Of a stretch of 64,000 nucleotides of DNA, positions 17,702-26,322 are shown piece by piece. Made by a program: the position numbers and the translations under genes. The first letter of the stretch is position 1; the number at the start of each line of letters is the position of its first letter. Under the pieces are notes generated by a model. That model did not search any database, was not told the origin of the DNA, and worked only from the letters and a program-made list of their open reading frames with translations. This stretch comes from Natronobacterium haloterrestre (GTDB lineage: Archaea > Halobacteriota > Halobacteria > Halobacteriales > Natrialbaceae), in contig NZ_FOKW01000001.1 in NCBI RefSeq assembly GCF_900112205.1, positions 558,001 through 622,000 on the forward strand, read 5' to 3'.

Positions 17702-19074
17702 GTACCCGACGGGATTCCGGTGTCGTCGTCCCGCAGTTCGGCACCCGAGGGAAAGCGTGGCTCGCTCTGCTGGGGATCGTCATCGTCGCGGGCCTCGCCG
17801 CTTGGGGCTACCAGCTTAGCCGCGGGCTCGCCGTCACCGGCATGGACAACGTCTTCTCTTGGGGGCTGTACATCATGCTGTTCGTCTTCTTCATCGGCCT
17901 CTCGGCCGGCGGCCTGATCATCTCGAGCGCGCCGAAGTTTTTCCACTCGAAGCGCTACGACAGTCTGGCGGCGCTGGGCGTGCTGGTGAGCCTGGGCTGT
18001 ATCGTCGTCGCCGGACTGTTGATCCTGCCGGATCTGGGCAAGCCGAGTCGCGTCACCGGGTTCCTGACCTCGCCGGACTTCCGGTCGCCGATGGTCTGGG
18101 ACTTCGGGATCGTGCTCCTCTATGGGCTGTTCAACGTGGGCTACCTCTGGCTGTTGACCCGGCGCGACCTCGCGAAGATGGGGTCGCAACTGGCGTTCGG
18201 CGTCGAGGATACTCCCGCAGGCCGCGAGCGCGACCGAAAGCTCGCCTTCTGGGCGGCCGCCGTCGCGATGCCGCTGGCGATCGCGTTGCACTCGGTGACG
18301 GGCTGGATCTTCGCGACCCAGATCGGCCGCGGCGACTGGTTCAACCCGCTGGTCGCGCCGATGTTCATCATGAAGGCGCTGGTGTCTGGACTGGCGCTGT
18401 TGCTGGTGACGGCGATCGTCGTCGACCGAGTCACGCGGTTCCGGATGCCTCGCGAGCTGGTCCCGGAACTCGGGAAGGTACTCGGCATCTTCGTTGCGGT
18501 CCACATCGTCTACCTGGTGGCCGCCGAGCGGCTGCCCCACGCGTGGGCCGCGAACTTCGAGTTCTGGTCGATCACGAGCGCCTTTCTGGTCGGCGACACG
18601 GTCCACTTCTGGCTGTGGACGGTCGTCGGCGGCGCGGTGCCGATCGCCCTGCTCGCCGTGCCGTCCTGGCGGCGGAAGGTGGGCGTCGTCTTCGCGGCCA
18701 GCGTCGCGGCGATCGTGGGCATCCTCTTCGAGGGGGTGTACCTGATCTTCACGGGCTACCGTGACCTGAACATCGACGCCTCCCCCGGTGTTACGACCGG
18801 TACTGACTACACGGGCATCGGCTCCGACGTCTGGGCGACGGTCGGCAGCTACACGCCGACGCTGATCGAGTTGCTGGTGACGCTCGGCATCGTCGCTGTC
18901 GGTGCGATGATCGTCACGCTCGGCCTGCGGTTCCTGCCCGTCCAGCCCGGCGGCCGAAAACCCTCGGCCGTCGAAGCTGGCGAAACTGAGAAGTCCGACG
19001 CTGAAACGCCACCGGACGCGGCCGTCGCGGATGGCGGTTACGTCGTCGACGGGACCGACGGTGATCGCCGATGA
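17698..19074 (+). CDS. NrfD/PsrC-type membrane anchor subunit
   Basis: A 458-aa integral membrane protein with about nine to ten hydrophobic helices, starting near residue 15 (AWLALLGIVIVAGLAAWGYQ). The family signature region is 'FSWGLYIMLFVFFIGLSAGG' in the first third. NrfD/PsrC subunits oxidise quinol and hand electrons to the Fe-S subunit. The last ~60 residues are soluble and acidic. ATGA overlaps link it to the Fe-S subunit upstream and the chaperone downstream, completing the A-B-C arrangement. Confidence 0.93.
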   Translation: MSTRRDSGVVVPQFGTRGKAWLALLGIVIVAGLAAWGYQLSRGLAVTGMDNVFSWGLYIMLFVFFIGLSAGGLIISSAPKFFHSKRYDSLAALGVLVSLGCIVVAGLLILPDLGKPSRVTGFLTSPDFRSPMVWDFGIVLLYGLFNVGYLWLLTRRDLAKMGSQLAFGVEDTPAGRERDRKLAFWAAAVAMPLAIALHSVTGWIFATQIGRGDWFNPLVAPMFIMKALVSGLALLLVTAIVVDRVTRFRMPRELVPELGKVLGIFVAVHIVYLVAAERLPHAWAANFEFWSITSAFLVGDTVHFWLWTVVGGAVPIALLAVPSWRRKVGVVFAASVAAIVGILFEGVYLIFTGYRDLNIDASPGVTTGTDYTGIGSDVWATVGSYTPTLIELLVTLGIVAVGAMIVTLGLRFLPVQPGGRKPSAVEAGETEKSDAETPPDAAVADGGYVVDGTDGDRR

Positions 19075-19619
19075 GCGGCGCGCGTCCCGAACGGGCGGAA
19101 ACGGAACCCGCGGCCGCGGAACTGGCCACCGGTTACGCGATGCTGGCCCGCTGCTGGCGGCAACCGACCGCTGACGTGGTCGACGCGGTGACGACCGAAC
19201 TGCTCGAGGAGGTCGACTCCTCGACCGCAACTACGGACGTTACGGGCCTTCGGACGGAACACGCACGGCTGTTCGTCGGTCCCGGTGACCCACCGTGTCC
19301 GCCCTACGAGAGCGTCTACCGCGACGACGGCGACGTGCTGGGGCCGACGACCCGCGCGGCCGTCGAGTGGTATCGCGCCTACGATCTGGGCCTCGAGCCG
19401 GACTGGCCCGACCTGCCCGACCACATCGCGACCGAACTCGAGTTCGTCGCACACCTGCTCGAGCGCGGGGAGGTCGACGCCTGCGAGCAGTTCCTCGACG
19501 AACACCTCCGCCAGTGGACCGGGGAGTTCTGCGAGCGGGTGCGCGCGGAGACGCGTGAGCCCTACTACGAGGCGCTGGCGACGGCGACCGAGGCCGCGAT
19601 CAGCGCGGAGCAGCGCTGA
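19071..19619 (+). CDS. TorD/DmsD-family redox enzyme maturation chaperone
   Basis: A 182-aa chaperone that binds the Tat leader and apo-form of molybdoenzymes during cofactor insertion. The family hallmarks are 'EHARLFVGPGDPPCPPYESV', then YRDDGDVLGPTT, and the helical tail 'HIATELEFVAHLL' followed by 'FLDEHLRQW'. It overlaps the anchor gene by 4 nt (ATGA). Its client is most likely the molybdopterin subunit at 14478. A second TorD-like gene at 43135 goes with the formate dehydrogenase locus. Confidence 0.92.
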   Translation: MSGARPERAETEPAAAELATGYAMLARCWRQPTADVVDAVTTELLEEVDSSTATTDVTGLRTEHARLFVGPGDPPCPPYESVYRDDGDVLGPTTRAAVEWYRAYDLGLEPDWPDLPDHIATELEFVAHLLERGEVDACEQFLDEHLRQWTGEFCERVRAETREPYYEALATATEAAISAEQR

Positions 19620-19702
19620 TCCAGCCTGCCCGTCGTCGGACGGGATCGTCGCTCGTCGACGGGTGTCCCGTCCGGCCGGAGCCGAACCGCCGACAAAAAT
19701 TA

Positions 19703-19728
19703 CCATTTGAGATATTTTGACATCTTTT
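19703..19728 (+). terminator. T-rich region after the molybdoenzyme operon
   Basis: A T-rich run (gatattttgacatctttt) about 90 nt after the chaperone stop, in a low-GC intergenic region of 218 bp, is the likely terminator of the operon. The same region holds the promoter of the regulator downstream. Confidence 0.4.
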
Positions 19729-19808
19729 ACCACACGATTGATCGCTAGAGTCGGAATCGAGTTTACAGATTAACGGTCATTCCTGCTAAATAGGAGCGAG
19801 ACGCGAAG

Positions 19809-19816
19809 CCTTATGA
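19809..19816 (+). promoter_or_regulatory. TATA box of the DmsR-like regulator
   Basis: ccttatga lies 22-29 nt upstream of the ATG at 19838, so the message is probably leaderless and the regulator has its own promoter. Confidence 0.5.
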
Positions 19817-19837
19817 CGGGGCTGCCGACTGTGGAGT

Positions 19838-20461
19838 ATGACGAGTAACGTGCGCGAAACGCAGCCCGCCGTCTCCGACGAGAGACAACGAGACCTTCGT
19901 GCGGAACTTCAGTTCGATCTCAGCGAGACCGGGTGTCCGATCGCCGAGCACGACGAGGAAGCCCTCCTGGACCACCACGTCCACGGGGACACCTGCTACG
20001 TCGTCTCCTGTTGTGAGGACGACGACGGTGTTACCCAACTCGAGACCGACCTCTCGTCCCGCGAGCAGTGCGTCTGTTCGGCGTTTCATCGCCACAAGTG
20101 TGTTCCTCACTTCAGTTCGGTCGACGATGGGCGCGTCGTCGTGACGACGTTCCCCGCGGATCGGGAGGCTCTCCGGGAACTGATTGCTGACCTCCGCGAG
20201 GTGGTCGGTCGCGTGTCGCTGCGCCGGCTGACGCGGTCGAATTCCTCGGAGTTTACCGACGTACGGACCGCCGACCTCTCGCTACTGACCGCCCGCGAGG
20301 AGGAAGTACTCAGCGTCGCGATCGCTGCTGGCTACTACGACGAACCCCGAACTATCGAGTTCGAGGCGCTTGCCGATCGGCTCGAGATGTCGAAGTCCGC
20401 GCTCTCACAGCGCCTGCGATCCGCGGAGTCGAAGCTACTGATCGATCTGCTCGAGGAGTGA
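19838..20461 (+). CDS. Bat/DmsR-type HTH-10 regulator with Cys-rich sensor
   Basis: A 207-aa regulator. The C-terminal ~60 residues are an HTH-10 (Bat-type) DNA-binding domain: LTAREEEVLSVAIAAGYYDE followed by 'LADRLEMSKSALSQRLRSAE'. The N-terminal half carries seven cysteines within 88 residues (C33, C53, C58, C59, C78, C80, C88), in GCPIAEHD, CYVVSCCED, CVCSAFHRHKC. Similar Cys-rich DmsR proteins activate DMSO/TMAO reductase genes in haloarchaea. Its position right after the operon supports this role; the cysteines suggest redox, metal or Fe-S sensing. Confidence 0.9.
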   Translation: MTSNVRETQPAVSDERQRDLRAELQFDLSETGCPIAEHDEEALLDHHVHGDTCYVVSCCEDDDGVTQLETDLSSREQCVCSAFHRHKCVPHFSSVDDGRVVVTTFPADREALRELIADLREVVGRVSLRRLTRSNSSEFTDVRTADLSLLTAREEEVLSVAIAAGYYDEPRTIEFEALADRLEMSKSALSQRLRSAESKLLIDLLEE

Positions 20462-20482
20462 GCCGCCGGGAACCGAACGCGG

Positions 20483-20965
20483 TCACAGCCCCTCGAGCGA
20501 GCGGAGTTTCTGTTCGACGGCCGGCGGTGCGGCGCTGGGACCGTCGCGTACCCGGTGATCGGGGATCAGGATCGGAGCAGGGTTCGCATCCAGTGCCGTC
20601 CGGACCTGGATTCGGTCGTCCTCGTCGTCCGAGTCGAGCCCCGGCGTCATCCGCGTCAGCGCCTCGACGCCGACCTGTTCGCCGTAGGGAATCTCGCGAA
20701 CCTGCTCCAGGACGGCCCGCTGGTCGGTCGGTACGGTCAGTGCTACCTGTACGTCTCCGAACGTCACTTCCTCGAGGCCCTCGAGGTACTCGAAGAGCCG
20801 ATCGAGAACGGGCTGGTCCCCCTCCGCGGGTTCGGTGGCCTGCTCGTCGGGTTCCTCGGGGAACGAGACGCTCAGGACGCGCCCGCTGGCGGCGCCGAGT
20901 TGGACGTAACGGTCGAGATACGACGATTCCCGCGCGTAGATGCCGGCGTCGGTAACGTCCTCCAT
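20483..20965 (-). CDS. alkylguanine alkyltransferase-like protein lacking the catalytic Cys
   Basis: A 160-aa homologue of the DNA-binding domain of O6-alkylguanine-DNA methyltransferase. IPYGEQVG matches the family IPYG motif, and ILIPDHRVRDG occupies the place of the active-site IPCHRV: the nucleophilic Cys is Asp (D136). So it cannot perform Cys alkyl transfer; it may act like the alkyltransferase-like proteins that flag lesions for excision repair, or have diverged. The ATG at 20965 is favoured by a minus-strand TATA (gaatattc, about 20993-21000). A longer reading up to 21436 crosses the trp promoter and is rejected. Confidence 0.8.
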   Translation of the reverse strand: MEDVTDAGIYARESSYLDRYVQLGAASGRVLSVSFPEEPDEQATEPAEGDQPVLDRLFEYLEGLEEVTFGDVQVALTVPTDQRAVLEQVREIPYGEQVGVEALTRMTPGLDSDDEDDRIQVRTALDANPAPILIPDHRVRDGPSAAPPAVEQKLRSLEGL

Positions 20966-21041
20966 GCGCCGGGATACGGGGGACGGGCATGAATATTCGC
21001 CGGTCCCGCCGGCCGTTGGAGCCGAGGATGCGCAAGGCTTT

Positions 21042-21067
21042 TGTACATATGAGTACGTCGATGTACA
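21042..21067 (+). promoter_or_regulatory. paired TGTACA boxes in the trpC promoter
   Basis: tgtaca occurs at 21042-21047 and 21062-21067, 20 bp apart, with a related agtacg at 21052-21057 exactly midway; GTAC therefore repeats at exact 10-bp steps. The boxes flank the TATA-like tacatatg and the predicted transcription start, and the trpC ATG is at 21071. The sequence equals the TGTACA TRP box that TrpY binds in Methanothermobacter. It is a strong operator candidate. Confidence 0.6.
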
Positions 21068-21070
21068 ATA

Positions 21071-21883
21071 ATGACCTCTAATACGGCGCTCGCTCCCGCG
21101 GTGGAGTCGATCCTCGAGACTGCCCGGGAGCGGCCGGGCGGCGACGAGCGCGTCGACGTCGATTCGCGCTCGCTGCCCGAAGCGCTCGAGCGCGCGGAGG
21201 CCGACGGGCGCGTCCCTGTCATCGCCGAAGTGAAGCCAACGAGCCCGACCGCCGAGGGGACTCGTGAGGCCGACCCCGTCGATCTCGCCGAGGCGATGGT
21301 CGACGGCGGCGCGGCGGCGATCTCGGTGCTCACTGAACCGTCCCACTTCGGCGGCTCGACCGACGCGCTCCGGCGTGTTCGCGAGGCGGTCGACGTCCCC
21401 GTTTTGCGCAAGGACTTCCTCCTTCGGGAAGCACACCTAGACGTCGTCGAGGCCGACCTCGTGTTGGTCATCGCACGGTTCGTCGACGATCTCGAGGGGC
21501 TCGTCTCGGCGGCCCGCGAGCGCGGGTTCCAGCCGCTCGTCGAGGTCCACGACGGGGGGGAACTCGAGGCCGCCCTCGAGGCCGGGGCCGCGATCATCGG
21601 GGTCAACAACCGGGACCTGGCGCGACTGGAGGTCGATCTGGCGACCTTCGAGTCCGTCGCGCCACACGCGCCCGAGGACGTGACGTTGATCGCCGAGAGC
21701 GGCGTCTCGAGTCCGGCGGACGTTCGCCGGATGCGGGCCGCTGGTGCCGACGCGTTGCTGGTCGGGAGCGCGATCATGGACCACGGTGCGGACCACGAGG
21801 TCGATGTCGCCGCGAACACGCGACGGCTGACGACCGCGACCGCCACAGCGGAGACGACACACGACGAGAGTGAGAACGCATGA
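21071..21883 (+). CDS. trpC: indole-3-glycerol-phosphate synthase
   Basis: A 270-aa TIM-barrel enzyme that closes the indole ring in tryptophan synthesis. Motifs: [11 protein letters not shown] (beta-1 with catalytic Lys), VLRKDFLL (second catalytic Lys), IIGVNNRDL and LIAESGVSS. It is the first gene of trpCBA; its stop overlaps the trpB start by ATGA. A leaderless message is predicted from the TATA-like tacatatg, and the paired TGTACA boxes suggest tryptophan-dependent repression. Confidence 0.95.
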   Translation: MTSNTALAPAVESILETARERPGGDERVDVDSRSLPEALERAEADGRVPVIAEVKPTSPTAEGTREADPVDLAEAMVDGGAAAISVLTEPSHFGGSTDALRRVREAVDVPVLRKDFLLREAHLDVVEADLVLVIARFVDDLEGLVSAARERGFQPLVEVHDGGELEAALEAGAAIIGVNNRDLARLEVDLATFESVAPHAPEDVTLIAESGVSSPADVRRMRAAGADALLVGSAIMDHGADHEVDVAANTRRLTTATATAETTHDESENA

Positions 21884-23235
21884 GCACGGGAGATCACGAA
21901 CGGACGCACGAATCGAACCGGGAGCGAGAGCGAGAACGGGAACGGGAGCGTAACGCCGACGCCACCTTCGGCGACGACTACGGCGGCCAGTACGTCCCCG
22001 AGGCGCTAATGCCCGCCCTGCAGGAACTCGAGGACGCCTACGAACGCTACGTGCTCGAGAACGAGGACGGGTTCATGGACGAGTTCCACGAGCGGATGCG
22101 GGACTTCGGTGGGCGCCCGACGCCGCTGCAGCGCGCGGATCGATTGAGCGAACGATACGACCGCGAGATCTACCTCAAACGCGAGGATCTGCTTCACGGC
22201 GGCGCACACAAACTGAACAACGCGCTCGGACAGGTCCTGCTGGCGAAGTACATGGGCAAAGAGCGGATCATCGCCGAGACCGGGGCCGGCCAGCACGGCA
22301 CGGCGACGGCGATGGCCGCGGCCCACCTCGACATGCCCTGTGAGATCTACATGGGCCGGACGGACATCAACCGTCAGCGGCCGAACGTCTACCGGATGCG
22401 GATGAACGGTGCGGAGGTCAACCCCGTAACTGCGGGGTCGGGAACCCTGAAGGAGGCGATCAACGAGACGATGCGCGACTGGGCGACCACCGTCGAGCAC
22501 ACCCACTACGTCATCGGCTCGATCGTCGGCCCGCACCCGTTCCCGAAACTCGTGCGGGACTTCCAGTCGGTCATCGGCGACGAGATCCGCGAGCAGATCC
22601 GGGAGGAGGCGGGTCGGCTCCCCGACAGCGTCGTCGCCTGCGCGGGCGGCGGCTCGAACACGATGGGGACGTTCCACGCGTTCGTTCGTGACGACGACGT
22701 CGATCTGTACGCCGTCGAGGCCGGCGGCTCGAGCCTCGAGATCGACGCCGAGGAGGGACTCGCGCCCAACTCCGCGACGCTCTCGACGGGGACCGACGGC
22801 GTCCTCCACGGCGCGATGACGAAACTCCTCCAGAGCGAGGAGGGCCAGATCGTCGAGTCCCACAGCGTCAGTGCGGGCCTGGACTACGCCGGCGTCGGCC
22901 CCGAACTCGCACACCTCGTCGAGACCGGCCGCGTGACGCCGGTCAACGTCGACGACGACGCCGCGCTGAACGGCTTCCACCGGCTGTCGAACCTCGAGGG
23001 GATCATCCCGGCGCTGGAGTCGAGTCACGCGCTGGGCTATCTCGAGCGCGCGGCGGGGACCGCCGCGGATACGTCGAGCGGGCAGCGCCCGCGAGACGAG
23101 CACACGGACGAACTCGGCGACCTCGTCGTCGTCAACGTCTCCGGCCGGGGCGACAAGGACCTCGAGACGGTGCTCGAGGAGACCGAGAAGCGCGATCTCG
23201 AGGCCGCGCCGGACGTGGAGGTGTTCGATGCATGA
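21880..23235 (+). CDS. trpB: tryptophan synthase beta chain
   Basis: A 451-aa PLP enzyme that condenses indole and serine. The PLP lysine is K111 in [11 protein letters not shown]; the phosphate loop is [10 protein letters not shown] and ESSHALGY lies near the C-terminus. It is longer than usual because of an N-terminal Arg/Glu repeat ([11 protein letters not shown], 21914-21955) and an insertion near residue 400 encoded by two DNA hairpins (23050-23092). Neither touches the active site. ATGA overlaps link it to trpC and trpA. A second trpB lies at 33824. Confidence 0.95.
   Translation: MSTGDHERTHESNRERERERERERNADATFGDDYGGQYVPEALMPALQELEDAYERYVLENEDGFMDEFHERMRDFGGRPTPLQRADRLSERYDREIYLKREDLLHGGAHKLNNALGQVLLAKYMGKERIIAETGAGQHGTATAMAAAHLDMPCEIYMGRTDINRQRPNVYRMRMNGAEVNPVTAGSGTLKEAINETMRDWATTVEHTHYVIGSIVGPHPFPKLVRDFQSVIGDEIREQIREEAGRLPDSVVACAGGGSNTMGTFHAFVRDDDVDLYAVEAGGSSLEIDAEEGLAPNSATLSTGTDGVLHGAMTKLLQSEEGQIVESHSVSAGLDYAGVGPELAHLVETGRVTPVNVDDDAALNGFHRLSNLEGIIPALESSHALGYLERAAGTAADTSSGQRPRDEHTDELGDLVVVNVSGRGDKDLETVLEETEKRDLEAAPDVEVFDA
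23050..23092. repeat. two hairpins inside trpB
   Basis: gcggcgg-gga-ccgccgc (23050-23066) and gcgggc-agc-gcccgc (23078-23092), both with 3-nt loops. They encode extra residues between the conserved [10 protein letters not shown] and [13 protein letters not shown] regions. Confidence 0.75.
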
Positions 23236-24158
23236 GTGACGCAGTAACCGAGAACGAGTACGACAGCGACGTCGAGGCCGCCATCCGCGAGAACCACCCC
23301 GCGCTCATTACCTACATCACCGCGGGCGATCCCTCGCTCGAGGACACCAAGGAGTACGTCGAGGCCCTGGACCGCGGCGGCTCGGACCTGATCGAACTCG
23401 GGCTTCCTTTCTCGGAGCCGATCGCCGAGGGGCCGACGATCCAGGCGGCGATCAACCGCGCGCTCGCGGCCGGCACGACCCCCGAGGGGTTCTTCGAGCT
23501 GGTCGACGACCTCGAGACGGAGGCCCCGCTGCTGGTGATGACGTACTACAATATGATCCTCCAGTATGGGGGAAGCGAGGCGCCACGCGCCTCGGACGGT
23601 CGAGCGGCGAAGCCGCGAGACAAGCCCGAGGTTCGTCCCTTCGTCGAGCGTGCGGCCGGTGCGGGACTGTCGGGAATCATCGTCCCCGACCTGCCCGCCG
23701 AGGAGGCCGGCCCGCTGCGGGCCGCCTGCGACGACCACGGCCTCGATCTCGTCTTCATCATCGCGCCGACCACCGAGGGTCAGCGTCTCGACGACATCAT
23801 GTCGCAGGTCTCGGGCTTCGCCTACGTCCAGGCCCGCCTCGGGACCACCGGCGCCCGGGCGAACGTCTCGTCGGCGACCCACGAGAGCCTCGCGCGCCTC
23901 GAGGAGTACGACGTCCCGAAGGCGGTCGGCTTCGGCGTCAGCGAGGGCGATCACGCGGCCGAGATCGTCGAGGCCGGGGCCGACGGCGTCATCGTCGGTA
24001 GCGCGCTGGTCGACATCATCGCGGAGCACGGCTCGGATACCGGCGCGGCCGCCGAACGACTCGAGGCCAAGGCCGCCGAGCTCAAGCGCGGCGCGCGTCG
24101 GGGCGCGGACTCCCTCACGGTCGATGGGGAAGATGCACCGGAACCAGAACAGCCATAA
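23232..24158 (+). CDS. trpA: tryptophan synthase alpha chain
   Basis: A 308-aa TIM-barrel subunit that releases indole from indole-3-glycerol phosphate. Motifs are [30 protein letters not shown] (catalytic Glu region), [12 protein letters not shown] (catalytic Asp), FIIAPTT and [11 protein letters not shown]. Between residues ~113 and 133 there is an in-frame insertion ([15 protein letters not shown]) encoded by two hairpins and absent from the family consensus as I know it. It overlaps trpB by 4 nt. Confidence 0.95.
   Translation: MSDAVTENEYDSDVEAAIRENHPALITYITAGDPSLEDTKEYVEALDRGGSDLIELGLPFSEPIAEGPTIQAAINRALAAGTTPEGFFELVDDLETEAPLLVMTYYNMILQYGGSEAPRASDGRAAKPRDKPEVRPFVERAAGAGLSGIIVPDLPAEEAGPLRAACDDHGLDLVFIIAPTTEGQRLDDIMSQVSGFAYVQARLGTTGARANVSSATHESLARLEEYDVPKAVGFGVSEGDHAAEIVEAGADGVIVGSALVDIIAEHGSDTGAAAERLEAKAAELKRGARRGADSLTVDGEDAPEPEQP
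23576..23616. repeat. two hairpins inside trpA
   Basis: cgaggcgc-cac-gcgcctcg (23576-23594) and gcggc-gaa-gccgc (23604-23616). Both have 3-nt loops and sit in frame between the LQYG and [10 protein letters not shown] segments. Confidence 0.75.
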
Positions 24159-24182
24159 CTACGAGCTTGCTACACTCTCGCA

Positions 24183-24980
24183 ATGACTACCACAGGAACA
24201 CAGGCACGACTCGAGCGGATCGGTACGGACGGTAACTACGTCATCGTCCCGATGGACCACGGCATCACGATGGGTGCGGTCCAGGGGCTGAAGGACATCG
24301 AATCGACGATCGACGGGGTCACCCGCGGCGGGGCCGACGCCGTCCTCACGCAGAAGGGAATCGCCCCCCGCGTCCACGAGAACAAGAACGGACAGGGGTA
24401 CATCGTCCATCTGAACGGCTCGACGACGATCGGCCCGGACGAACGGGACAAGCGCATGACCGGGACCGTCGAGGAGGCCATCCGGGCCGGTGCCGACGCC
24501 GTCTCCTTCCACATCAACGTCGGCTCCGACCACGAGCCCGACCAGATCACCCAGCTCGCGGAGGTCACCGAGGCCGCCGACCGGTTCGGGATCCCCGTAC
24601 TGGCGATGGCCTACGCCCGCGGGCCCGGCGTCGATTCCGAGGACGCCGAGGCGCTGGGTCACGCCGTCCGACTCGCCGAGGAACTCGGGGCCGACCTCGT
24701 CAAGACCGGCTACAGCGGCGACGCCGAGAGCTTCCAGCACGTCGTCGAGTCGACCCGACTCCCGGTGGTCATCGCCGGGGGCTCGAAGGGCACGGACCGC
24801 GAGACGATCGAGATGGTCCGGGGCGTGATGGACGCCGGCGGTTCCGGCGTCTCGATGGGCCGCTCGATCTTCCAGCACGAGAACCCCGAAGCCATCGCGA
24901 CGGCCGTCTCCGGCGTCGTCCACGACGATCTCTCCGTCGACGAGGCGCTTCGGGAAGCCGGGCTGGCGCTCGAGGCCTGA
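24183..24980 (+). CDS. 2-amino-3,7-dideoxy-D-threo-hept-6-ulosonate synthase
   Basis: A 265-aa class I aldolase-fold protein (FbaB/DeoC-type) of the ADH synthase group, which performs the first step of the archaeal alternative route to 3-dehydroquinate. Motifs: VPMDHGITMGAVQGL, VSFHINVGSDHE, LVKTGYSGD (Schiff-base Lys K in VKTGY) and VIAGGSKGTDRE. It begins 24 nt after trpA, so tryptophan and the upstream aromatic pathway are probably co-regulated. In other haloarchaea this gene is followed by 3-dehydroquinate synthase II; here that gene is not adjacent. Confidence 0.9.
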   Translation: MTTTGTQARLERIGTDGNYVIVPMDHGITMGAVQGLKDIESTIDGVTRGGADAVLTQKGIAPRVHENKNGQGYIVHLNGSTTIGPDERDKRMTGTVEEAIRAGADAVSFHINVGSDHEPDQITQLAEVTEAADRFGIPVLAMAYARGPGVDSEDAEALGHAVRLAEELGADLVKTGYSGDAESFQHVVESTRLPVVIAGGSKGTDRETIEMVRGVMDAGGSGVSMGRSIFQHENPEAIATAVSGVVHDDLSVDEALREAGLALEA

Positions 24981-24990
24981 GCCGAGTTCC

Positions 24991-25022
24991 GCTTCTCGCT
25001 CTCTTCTCTCCGTTCGCTTTTC
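24991..25022 (+). terminator. pyrimidine-rich terminator after the trp operon
   Basis: A C/T-rich tract ending in a run of T follows the ADH synthase stop by about 10 nt. Confidence 0.4.
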
Positions 25023-25170
25023 CGACGGTTCCCGACCCCGTTCCCGCTCGCCAGCGGCACGGCTGCCCGCTCGCCGCTCGAGCGGGGCGTTCCGAGACTA
25101 TTCATCTGCCGGTCCAAACTTCAACCGTCCGGCGGCTGTAGGGAGCGTAGCGTACAACGAGAGGGTTTCC

Positions 25171-25986
25171 ATGACTGAGGATCACGATCACGACCACGAC
25201 TACGACGCGATACCCGACGTCTCGAGCGACACACCGAGCCCGATCGGGGATATCGACGCTGCGGAACCGATCGACACAGTGGCGTCGGCTGCACTCGGGG
25301 ACCGGATCCCTCGAGGGGCGAACGCGGCGGCCGCAGCCGGGGGTGGGCTCCTGTTGCTCTCGGCGTTGCGGTCGCTGGGCCGCGGACAGCTCCGGGCCAT
25401 CCCGAAAGCCGCCGGTGGAGCGGGACTGCTCGCCTACGGACTCGGACGAGCCGGGGAAAGGGGCGAGTCGGAATCGGGATCGGGAACGTTCGAACCCGAC
25501 CTCGACGACGTCGACGACGGTACCGACGGCAAAGAGGTCTCGGATCAGGCTCACGCAGCAGGGACGCGTCCCGACCACGGACGCGGCCCCCGTTCGGAGA
25601 GCGACTCCCTGGCGAACGAGGATTCTGACGCCGGGACCGACGTCGAATTTACCGACGACGAGGGGGCGGAGCCACGCTCGAGGCCGGGCGGCGACGAAGG
25701 TCTGGACCCGCGCCGGACCGAGGACGACGAGAGCGTCGAGATCGACGTCTCGGATTCGGCCATGGCCGACGAAGCTTCCGAGGCGACCGGCCCGGACCCG
25801 GAGCAGGCACAGCCGGCCCAGACCGACGCGATCGAACCCGAGGAGACGCCCGACGAGGACGCTTCCCACATGAAAGTCGAGCCGGACGACGAGTCCGAAT
25901 CGAACGGGAACGACCGCGAGGAGGCCAGCGAAGACTGGACGGACGGGGAGGACGGCGAGGACGAGGCCGATGCGGAGGACGCCTGA
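25171..25986 (+). CDS. acidic haloarchaeal protein of unknown function
   Basis: A 271-aa protein not assigned to a family. Residues 1-50 are acidic with a His/Asp-rich start (EDHDHDHDYD). Residues ~50-90 hold a Gly/Ala-rich hydrophobic stretch (ANAAAAAGGGLLLLSALRSL), which could insert in a membrane. The remainder is Asp/Glu-rich and probably disordered, typical of halophile surface or membrane-associated proteins. It has its own promoter region after the trp terminator and no evident functional partner. Confidence 0.65.
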   Translation: MTEDHDHDHDYDAIPDVSSDTPSPIGDIDAAEPIDTVASAALGDRIPRGANAAAAAGGGLLLLSALRSLGRGQLRAIPKAAGGAGLLAYGLGRAGERGESESGSGTFEPDLDDVDDGTDGKEVSDQAHAAGTRPDHGRGPRSESDSLANEDSDAGTDVEFTDDEGAEPRSRPGGDEGLDPRRTEDDESVEIDVSDSAMADEASEATGPDPEQAQPAQTDAIEPEETPDEDASHMKVEPDDESESNGNDREEASEDWTDGEDGEDEADAEDA

Positions 25987-26322
25987 TCGACGCGTCCGCC
26001 GTCCGGCCGGGCCGCCGACCCCGCTCGTCTCGAACGGGTCGTGACCGACGACCGACACACTCGTTTTGCCGGTCTCCGGCGGTCGACACTCCGTCCGGAA
26101 ACTTTACACGCGGTATTCTCCCCCGTCGCCGAGCGACGCGATCAGTTTCGATAGCCCACCGTGGATGCCGTGGGAAGCGGTTATTCGGGCCGCTGAGGAG
26201 TTCCGAGACACTTATTCGCGTCGGTGACACTCTCCTCGAGCGCGGAAAACCCTCATTTCCGTGACAGCCGTACGGTGGCACGAACCGCGCCAACTGCTGG
26301 CACTGGCGCGTCGGCGATCGAC
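25987..26322. other. intergenic region upstream of nuoCD
   Basis: 336 bp with no convincing gene. Two AT-richer spots could be promoter elements: actttacacg near 26100 and acttattcg near 26210. An in-frame GTG at 26224 would extend NuoCD by 33 residues, but that extension does not look conserved. Confidence 0.4.
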
